From: Burkholderiaceae bacterium
Lineage (GTDB): Bacteria > Pseudomonadota > Gammaproteobacteria > Burkholderiales > Burkholderiaceae_D
Reading direction: 5' to 3'
NCBI GenBank assembly: GCA_019752915.1
Contig: JAIELO010000338.1
Location: 1 to 12,566 of the forward strand
Length of the DNA stretch: 12,566 bases
Positions 7,134-12,566 of the stretch are shown here, piece after piece. Under the pieces are notes generated by a model, which was not told where the DNA came from, did not search any database, and saw only the letters and a program-made list of their open reading frames with translations. Within the stretch, counting starts at the first letter, position 1; each line of letters starts with the position of its first letter. The position numbers and the translations under genes were made by a program.

Positions 7134-7551
7134 GCTCGATGAATGCCGCCTGATCGACCTGCCACCGCACCACGATGTGCGCGGCAATCTGTCCGTGATC
7201 GAAGGCGGCGTGCACATCCCGTTCGACATTGCGCGGGTCTACTACCTGTACGACGTACCGGGCGGTTCGGCGCGCGCAGGTCACGGCCACATCGAACTGC
7301 AGCAACTGTTTGTCGCCATGTCCGGCAGTTTCGACGTGATCGTCGACGATGGCGTCAACCGCAAGCGTGTGCACCTGAACCGTTCCTACTACGGCCTGTA
7401 TGTGCCGGGCATGATGTGGCGCGAAGTGGAGAATTTTTCTTCCGGCGCGGTGTGCGTGGTAATGGCCTCGACCCGTTACGACCCGCACGATTATTTCCAT
7501 GACTACAGCGAATTCGCGGCCGCTGCCCAGCAGCACCGCCAGCGCGGCTAG
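7126..7551 (+). CDS. fdtA: dTDP-4-keto-6-deoxyglucose 3,4-ketoisomerase (FdtA/QdtA type)
   Basis: 141 residues, the usual size of this single-domain cupin family. R-G-N-L-S-V-I-E at 19-26 and the G-H-G-H pair (His53 and His55) followed by Q-Q-L-F and S-G-S-F-D-V-I-V-D-D-G match the WxcM/FdtA family, where the histidine pair lies in the active site. The enzyme moves the keto group of dTDP-4-keto-6-deoxy-D-glucose from C4 to C3. FdtA yields the galacto product and QdtA the gluco product; I cannot tell which from sequence alone, so the symbol is provisional. Its product feeds the aminotransferase 39 bases downstream. The genes for dTDP-glucose synthesis and dehydration (rmlA, rmlB) are not in the window. 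The start at 7126 overlaps the preceding gene by 8 bases. Confidence 0.88.
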   Translation: MNKLDECRLIDLPPHHDVRGNLSVIEGGVHIPFDIARVYYLYDVPGGSARAGHGHIELQQLFVAMSGSFDVIVDDGVNRKRVHLNRSYYGLYVPGMMWREVENFSSGAVCVVMASTRYDPHDYFHDYSEFAAAAQQHRQRG

Positions 7552-7590
7552 TCCACCGGACACCGTTCCGGGGTTCCACCGAAAGACTTT

Positions 7591-8694
7591 ATGAAGATAC
7601 CGTTTCTCGATCTGCAAGCCATCAACCTGTCCCAGGCCGACCAGTTGCAAGCTGCTTTCCAGCGCGTGCTGCAGCGCGGCTGGTTCATTCTCGGCGAAGA
7701 AACGCTGGCCTTCGAGCGCCAGTTCGGCGCCTATTGCGACAGCCAGCACTGCATCGGCGTGGCCAATGGACTGGACGCGATCTTCCTGATTCTGAAAGCC
7801 TACGGTATCGGTCCCGGTGACGAAGTCATCGTCCCCAGCAACACCTTTATCGCCACCTGGCTGGCGGTCACCCATTGCGGCGCCACCCCGGTGCCGGTGG
7901 AACCGGACGCCGCCACTTACAACCTCGATCCGGCCCGCATCGCTGCCGCCATCACGGCGCGCACCAAGGCCATCATTCCGGTGCACCTGTATGGCCAGCC
8001 GGCTGACCTGCCACCGATCCTGGCGCTGGCCCGCCAGCACGGCCTGAAAGTGATCGAAGATGCCGCCCAGGCACACGGCGCACGCGCCCACGGTGGCACC
8101 GTCGGCCAGCTCGGTGATGCGGCGGCCTTCAGCTTCTACCCCGGCAAAAATCTCGGCGCACTGGGCGATGGCGGCGCCGTCACCACCAATGATGCCGCGC
8201 TGGCCGAGCGCATCCGCACGCTGCGTAACTACGGTTCCAAGGTCAAGTACTACAACGAGGTGCCCGGCTACAACTCGCGGCTCGATGAACTGCAGGCAGC
8301 GCTGCTCAGCGTCAAGCTGACGCAACTACCGGCCGACAATGCCCGCCGTCGTGCCATTGCGGCCCTCTACCAGCGCGAGCTGGCCGGCATCCCCGGCCTG
8401 ACGCTGCCCTTCGTGCCCGACTGGGCCGAACCGGTCTGGCATCTGTACGTGGTGCGCCACGCGCGCCGCGATGCGCTGGCCGAGGCACTGGCTGCACAAG
8501 GTATCGGCACCGTGGTGCACTATCCGGTCGCCCCCCATCTGCAGCCGGCCTATGCCGCGCTGGGCTATCGCCTCGGCGACCTGCCGCTGGCCGAAGCGCT
8601 GCAGAACGACGTGCTGAGCCTGCCGATGGGTCCGCACCTGAGCGACGCCCAGGTGCTCGCCGTGGCCGCCGCCGTGCGCGCTGCGCTGGCCTGA
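7591..8694 (+). CDS. fdtB: DegT/DnrJ/EryC1-family dTDP-3-keto-6-deoxyhexose aminotransferase (FdtB/QdtB type)
   Basis: 367 residues, full length for the family. PLP-binding features: G-L-D-A-I near residue 54, E-D-A-A-Q-A-H-G with Asp157 (contacts the PLP ring nitrogen) and His162, and Lys186 in F-Y-P-G-K-N-L-G, the Schiff-base lysine. These are fold type I sugar aminotransferases that transfer an amino group from glutamate to a keto-sugar nucleotide. Directly following the 3,4-ketoisomerase, it should make dTDP-3-amino-3,6-dideoxy-galactose or -glucose (Fuc3N/Qui3N). Substrate choice is inferred from this pairing. The N-acyltransferase that usually completes the pathway (FdtC/QdtC) is not in the window. 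The gene lies 39 bases after the ketoisomerase and 12 bases before the second fusion gene, consistent with one operon. Confidence 0.9.
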   Translation: MKIPFLDLQAINLSQADQLQAAFQRVLQRGWFILGEETLAFERQFGAYCDSQHCIGVANGLDAIFLILKAYGIGPGDEVIVPSNTFIATWLAVTHCGATPVPVEPDAATYNLDPARIAAAITARTKAIIPVHLYGQPADLPPILALARQHGLKVIEDAAQAHGARAHGGTVGQLGDAAAFSFYPGKNLGALGDGGAVTTNDAALAERIRTLRNYGSKVKYYNEVPGYNSRLDELQAALLSVKLTQLPADNARRRAIAALYQRELAGIPGLTLPFVPDWAEPVWHLYVVRHARRDALAEALAAQGIGTVVHYPVAPHLQPAYAALGYRLGDLPLAEALQNDVLSLPMGPHLSDAQVLAVAAAVRAALA

Positions 8695-8706
8695 GTCCGC
8701 ACGCTC

Positions 8707-11700
8707 ATGCACCCATCGCAGGCAAAATGGATGAAGCTGGCCGCGCGCGGCAGTCTCAGTATCACCGAACTGTTTGACGCTGCCGCCACGCTGGAGCAGG
8801 CTGGCCAGCGCGCTGCCAGCGTCGAACTGTACCGCCACTGGCTCAAGCATCACGCCCGCACCCCGCATGCCTATGCGGCCTGGTTCAATCTGGCGGTGGC
8901 CTTGCTGGCCGAGGGCGATGGGGCGGGCGCCGAAGCCGCCTACCGCCAGTCGATCAGTCTGAAACCGACCTTTGTCGAAGCGCGCCTGAATCTGGGCACC
9001 CTGCTGGAACGGCTGGGCCGTCCGGCCGAAGCGCTGGCCAGCTGGCATGGCATTCTCGAAGCGGGTGTCAAACTCGATCCGCGCCAGCAACCGGCACTGG
9101 CCATCCAGACGCTGAATAATCTGGGCCGTCTGCTGGAATTGCAGATGGATTTCCCGGCCGCCGAAGCCATGCTGGAACGCAGCCTGCGCATCGACCCGCA
9201 GCAGCCCAAAGTGATTTCGCACTGGGTGTTCCTGCGCATGAAGCAGTGTCACTGGCCGGTCTACGTGCCGCTGCCGGGCCTGAGCGAAACCCAGATGCGT
9301 GAAGGCGCTTCGGCGCTGGCCATGCTCAGCCTGTCCGACGATCCGGTCGAACAGCTGGCCGCCGCGCGCCGCTTCGTGAACGAAAAAGTACTGGCCAACG
9401 CCACCCCGCTCAGCGATGGCAATGGTTACGGTCACGCGCGCCTGCGCATCGGCTACCTGTCGTCCGACCTGTGTTCGCATGCAGTCTCTATCCTGACGGC
9501 CGAGCTGTACGAACTGCACGACCGCGAACGCTTCGAAGTGTATGCCTTCAGCTGGAGCCGCGAAGACCACTCGCCGCTGCGCGCCCGCGTGGTAGCGGCG
9601 ATGGATCACTACATCCGCATCGACGCCATGAGCGACCTGCAGGCTGCACAGTGCATCCGTGCCCATGAAATCGATATTCTGGTGGACCTGCACGGCCTGA
9701 CGCTGGGCGCGCGGCCCGACATCATCGCGCACCGTCCGGCACCGGTACAGCTGACCTATCTGGGCTTCCCGGGCAGCACCGGCCTGCCCGGCATCGATTA
9801 CGTGATCGCCGACGAATTCCTGATTCCGCCGGCACTGGCCGAGCATTTCACGGAAACCCCGCTGTATCTGCCGGACACCTTCCAGATCAACGACCGCCAG
9901 CGCGCCATCGGCGTGTGCCCGAGCCGTGCCAGCGTCGGTCTGCCCGAAGCGGCCTTTGTATTCTGCTCGTTCAATAACAACTACAAATTCAGCGCTGAAC
10001 TGTTTGCCGTCTGGATGCGCATTCTGCAGCGGGTAGCGGACAGCGTGCTGTGGCTGGTGGCCGATTTCGACGTGGTGCGCGACAATCTGTGGCGCTATGC
10101 CGAACAGGCCGGCGTCGCCCGCGAGCGCATCATCTTTGCCGGGCGCGCCATGCCGGCCGAGTATCTGGCACGCTACCAGCTGGCCGACCTGTTCCTCGAC
10201 ACCTACCCATTCAATGCCGGCACCACCGCCAGCGATGCGCTGTGGGCCGGCCTGCCGCTGCTCACCTGCGCCGGAAGAACCTTCTCGTCGCGCATGGCTG
10301 GCAGCCTGCTGCGCGCCGTCGATCTGCCCGAGCTGATCACCGAGAGCTTTGCCGACTACGAAGAACAAGCCGTGGCACTGGCCCACGACCGTCCCCGCAT
10401 CGCCGCCATGAAGCAGCAGTTGCGCGACCAGCGCCTGAGCTGCGCCCTGTTCGACAGCCCTAAGCTGGTGCGCAATCTGGAAACCCAGTTGCGCCGCATC
10501 GCCAAACTGCCGCACGGCCAGGCACTGCCCCCTACCCTTTCCGTGGAAGCACCGTCTATGTCCCGTACTCCGATCGACCAGATCCCCGTCATCACTGTGT
10601 CCTACAATGCGCCCGACCTGATCGCTGCGCTGCTGGGCAGTCTGCGCCAGTTCTACCCGCACAATCCGGTCTACATCATCGACGGTTCAACGCCTGACGT
10701 TGCGGCCCAGATTGCCCCGATTGCAGCCCAGTTCGAGCATGTGCAGTTCATCCCGTTCGGCTACAACATCCACCATGGTCCCGGCATGGCCTGGGCCATC
10801 AATAACCTGCCCCTGCAAGGACAGGTGCTGTTCCTCGATTCCGATATCGAAGTACTGAAACGGGGCTTCCTCGAATCGCTGGCCGAACAGCTGCAGCCGC
10901 AGATGTACGGAGTGGGCGAAGTGACCATGGTTAGCAGCAGCGGCGTGCCGAATTCGCCGGATGGCCAGCCCTATCTGCATCCGGCCTGCATGCTGACCAA
11001 TATCGACGTGGTACGCCAGTGGCCGATGCCGGTCAAACACGGTGCACCGATGCTGCCACCGATGCTGGCGCTGCATCAGGCCGGTGCCGGCGCACTGCTC
11101 GGCTATGTCGACTGGGTACACAATGACTTCAGCGCAGCACCACCGCAACGCCATTTCATCCGCCATGACTGGCAGGGCACGGTCCGCCGCACCGGTGGCT
11201 ACCATTATGAACAGGCCATCGCGACCCATCAGGTGAATATGGCACTGCTGGGCTGCGTGCCCGCGCAGGCCGTCAAACTGGTGCAACTCGGTTGCGGCGA
11301 CGGTGCGTTTGCCAAGCTGTACAAACAGCGCAACCCGGTCTGCAACTTCATCGGCATTGAAAGCCATCTGCTGGCCGCCGAAACCGCGCGCGCCCATTGC
11401 GACTATGTGTTCGCCCAGGATGTGGAGACCGCCGATGCCCAGCGCGATCAGTATCTGGCGCAGGCCGACTGCTGGATTCTCGACGGTGCACTGGAAAAAT
11501 TGCGCGCCCCGTGGGACGTGCTGCGCGCCATCCGTGCCAGCATGGCACCCAACGGCACACTGCTGCTGGCGGTGCGCAACAGCCAGCACTGGAGCAGTCA
11601 GGTGCGCCTGAATCTGGGCGATTGCCGCTACCGCGAAGATGGCATGCTGACGCAGGACGAGCTGCGTCTGTTCAGCCGTGGCAGCCTGCTGGAACTGCTG

Positions 11701-11883
11701 CAGCAGACCGGCTTCCGGCTCACCGGTGGCGCGCCGCTGATCCGCGAGGAAGCGGGCCGCGAACGCTTCCTGCCACTGCTGCGCCAGCTGGCCGAAGCCA
11801 GCGGCAACGATGGCGAACAGGCGGTACAGGATGCCCTGCCTTACCAGTTCATTCTGATCGCCGTGCCGGACCAGACGGCTTAA
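8707..11883 (+). CDS. Four-part fusion: TPR / GT41 (OGT-SPINDLY) glycosyltransferase / GT-A glycosyltransferase / SAM methyltransferase, copy 2
   Basis: 1058 residues, same layout as the protein at 728-3943. TPR repeats lie at ~20-167. The GT41 part has I-G-Y-L-S-S-D-L at 248-255 with His258, D-L-H-G-L from 327, Lys427 and L-A-D-L-F-L-D-T from 492. The GT-A part begins near 624 with D-S-D at 711-713. Methyltransferase motif I is Q-L-G-C-G-D-G at 860-866. The motif I acidic residue, Asp876 in copy 1, is Gln860 here, so SAM binding or activity may differ. Over 152 gap-free residues of the GT41 part (248-399) I count about 22 differences from copy 1; the methyltransferase parts differ far more. 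Met618 (base 10558), with GGAAG 8 bases upstream, falls exactly at the GT41/GT-A join and may mark an old gene fusion or an internal start. The gene lies between the aminotransferase (12-base gap) and the SGNH gene (4-base gap). Role inferred as in copy 1: protein O-glycosylation with extension of the glycan; target unknown. Confidence 0.88.
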   Translation: MHPSQAKWMKLAARGSLSITELFDAAATLEQAGQRAASVELYRHWLKHHARTPHAYAAWFNLAVALLAEGDGAGAEAAYRQSISLKPTFVEARLNLGTLLERLGRPAEALASWHGILEAGVKLDPRQQPALAIQTLNNLGRLLELQMDFPAAEAMLERSLRIDPQQPKVISHWVFLRMKQCHWPVYVPLPGLSETQMREGASALAMLSLSDDPVEQLAAARRFVNEKVLANATPLSDGNGYGHARLRIGYLSSDLCSHAVSILTAELYELHDRERFEVYAFSWSREDHSPLRARVVAAMDHYIRIDAMSDLQAAQCIRAHEIDILVDLHGLTLGARPDIIAHRPAPVQLTYLGFPGSTGLPGIDYVIADEFLIPPALAEHFTETPLYLPDTFQINDRQRAIGVCPSRASVGLPEAAFVFCSFNNNYKFSAELFAVWMRILQRVADSVLWLVADFDVVRDNLWRYAEQAGVARERIIFAGRAMPAEYLARYQLADLFLDTYPFNAGTTASDALWAGLPLLTCAGRTFSSRMAGSLLRAVDLPELITESFADYEEQAVALAHDRPRIAAMKQQLRDQRLSCALFDSPKLVRNLETQLRRIAKLPHGQALPPTLSVEAPSMSRTPIDQIPVITVSYNAPDLIAALLGSLRQFYPHNPVYIIDGSTPDVAAQIAPIAAQFEHVQFIPFGYNIHHGPGMAWAINNLPLQGQVLFLDSDIEVLKRGFLESLAEQLQPQMYGVGEVTMVSSSGVPNSPDGQPYLHPACMLTNIDVVRQWPMPVKHGAPMLPPMLALHQAGAGALLGYVDWVHNDFSAAPPQRHFIRHDWQGTVRRTGGYHYEQAIATHQVNMALLGCVPAQAVKLVQLGCGDGAFAKLYKQRNPVCNFIGIESHLLAAETARAHCDYVFAQDVETADAQRDQYLAQADCWILDGALEKLRAPWDVLRAIRASMAPNGTLLLAVRNSQHWSSQVRLNLGDCRYREDGMLTQDELRLFSRGSLLELLQQTGFRLTGGAPLIREEAGRERFLPLLRQLAEASGNDGEQAVQDALPYQFILIAVPDQTA
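10151..10205 (+). repeat. 55-base exact match to 2259-2313 (copy 2 arm)
   Basis: Second arm of the identical tract shared by the two fusion genes, in the same orientation. The surrounding bases differ mostly at third codon positions. Confidence 0.85.
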
Positions 11884-11887
11884 TGCC

Positions 11888-12566
11888 ATGCGCATCCTGA
11901 TCCTCGGCGGCTCCAACTCCCTGCTGCGCGACGGCTATGTGGCGCAGCTGCGCAGCACGCTGCAGCACTACACGGCGCTGGACATCGTCCAGCTGTCGGT
12001 AGGCGCCACCAGCTCGCTGGCGGCGCTAGCGCGGCTTCAGGAAGCGGCGGCCAGTACCGCGGCACCCGATGTGATCCTGTACGAATACGCCATCAACGAC
12101 AGCGGCCACTTCAGCCCGCGCAGCGGCGGCATCGAATCGTGGCAGCTGTGCCTGTACCTGCTGCTGAAAAGCGCGGCGCGCCTGTATCCGGACGCGCTGT
12201 TCGTGCCGCTCATTCTCGCCCAGCAGCAGCATTTCGCCGCCAGCGTGCCCCATCCCCTGTACGACGCCCAGTGCCAGACCTATGCGCAACTGGGCCTGAG
12301 CAGCATCGATATGCGCGCCCAGCTGTCGTCGCTATTCCTGCAGTACGCACCGGACTGGCTGTACAGCGACAGTGCCCACTACGCGGTGCCGCAGGCCAGT
12401 TCGCTGGTCGGTGCACTGGTCGCCCAGCAATTGCTGGTGCTGCTGGCGCGGCGCGGCCAGCCCGGTGCCGAAACACTGGCGCAGATCTGGCCACGCCTGC
12501 AAGCGAGCTCCCCTTACGCCGGCATCGAGCTGGTGTACGTACCGGCCACCGCCCTGCAACCATATG
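11888..12566 (+). CDS. SGNH/GDSL-family hydrolase or acyl-modifying enzyme (3' truncated)
   Basis: An open frame begins at ATG 11888, 4 bases after the stop of the second fusion gene, and stays open to the right edge (226 codons). The SGNH blocks are readable: G-G-S-N-S at 7-11 with the nucleophile Ser9, the block II glycine at Gly39 in S-V-G-A-T-S, I-N-D-S at 69-72 with the oxyanion Asn70, and D-S-A-H at 161-164 giving the catalytic Asp161 and His164. The family holds esterases, deacetylases and some acyltransferase-linked domains. No signal peptide is evident, since the catalytic serine sits at residue 9, so a cytoplasmic role is likely. In this operon it probably adds to or removes an acyl group from the sugar or glycan, which is inference. 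The start has only a weak ribosome binding site, and translational coupling to the preceding gene is likely. A further C-terminal domain beyond the edge is possible. Confidence 0.8.
   Translation, partial: MRILILGGSNSLLRDGYVAQLRSTLQHYTALDIVQLSVGATSSLAALARLQEAAASTAAPDVILYEYAINDSGHFSPRSGGIESWQLCLYLLLKSAARLYPDALFVPLILAQQQHFAASVPHPLYDAQCQTYAQLGLSSIDMRAQLSSLFLQYAPDWLYSDSAHYAVPQASSLVGALVAQQLLVLLARRGQPGAETLAQIWPRLQASSPYAGIELVYVPATALQPY

Noticed and set aside
7556..7571. Small inverted repeat CCGGA/TCCGG between the ketoisomerase and aminotransferase genes
   Set aside because: Only five pairs with a six-base loop and no T-run, easily expected by chance in GC-rich DNA.
8326..10662. 778-residue open frame on the minus strand across the aminotransferase end and second fusion gene
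   Set aside because: It is the same kind of antisense shadow, and its resemblance to the 698-2527 frame simply reflects that the two sense genes are paralogues.
10687..11916. 409-residue minus-strand open frame
   Set aside because: Antisense to the GT-A and methyltransferase parts of the second fusion, with no domain features of its own.
1..12566. CRISPR array, tRNA, rRNA, insertion sequence or phage attachment site
   Set aside because: No regularly spaced repeats, cloverleaf-like stretch, transposase motif or terminal inverted repeats were seen. The only long repeats are the paralogous genes and the short 11-base tandem units.

Overview
This is a GC-rich, gene-dense stretch, probably from a Gram-negative bacterium. 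The RTX-type protein at the left edge, the dTDP-sugar genes and the base composition would suit a betaproteobacterium such as a Neisseriales relative. That placement is a guess, because no rRNA, tRNA or other phylogenetic marker is present.

Layout. Bases 1-584 hold the 3' end of a large calcium-binding RTX-like protein gene. A 143-base gap follows with two strong hairpins and a candidate promoter. Next comes a 1071-residue fusion protein (728-3943, +) with four parts in order: TPR repeats, an OGT/SPINDLY-type (GT41) glycosyltransferase, a second GT-A-type glycosyltransferase and a SAM-dependent methyltransferase. Two minus-strand genes converge on it: a family 2 glycosyltransferase (4015-4911) and a poorly known, possibly GT31/Fringe-like protein (5008-6018). 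From a divergent promoter region near 6019-6170 a plus-strand run begins, probably one operon: family 2 glycosyltransferase (6171), FdtA/QdtA-type sugar 3,4-ketoisomerase (7126), DegT-type sugar aminotransferase (7591), a second copy of the four-part fusion protein (8707-11883) and an SGNH/GDSL hydrolase that runs off the right edge (11888-12566).

How the genes may work together. The ketoisomerase and aminotransferase together make a dTDP-3-amino-3,6-dideoxyhexose (Fuc3N or Qui3N type) from dTDP-4-keto-6-deoxyglucose. The GT41 modules resemble enzymes that glycosylate Ser/Thr of proteins. The fused GT-A and methyltransferase modules, the stand-alone glycosyltransferases and the SGNH enzyme could extend, methylate and acylate or deacylate the glycan. 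The whole looks like a protein O-glycosylation island. A surface protein such as the adjacent RTX-like protein, or flagellin encoded elsewhere, would be the natural target, but the target is inference.

The most notable points are the four-part fusion itself, its occurrence as two direct copies about 8 kb apart whose parts have diverged unevenly, and the paired hairpins in front of the first copy.
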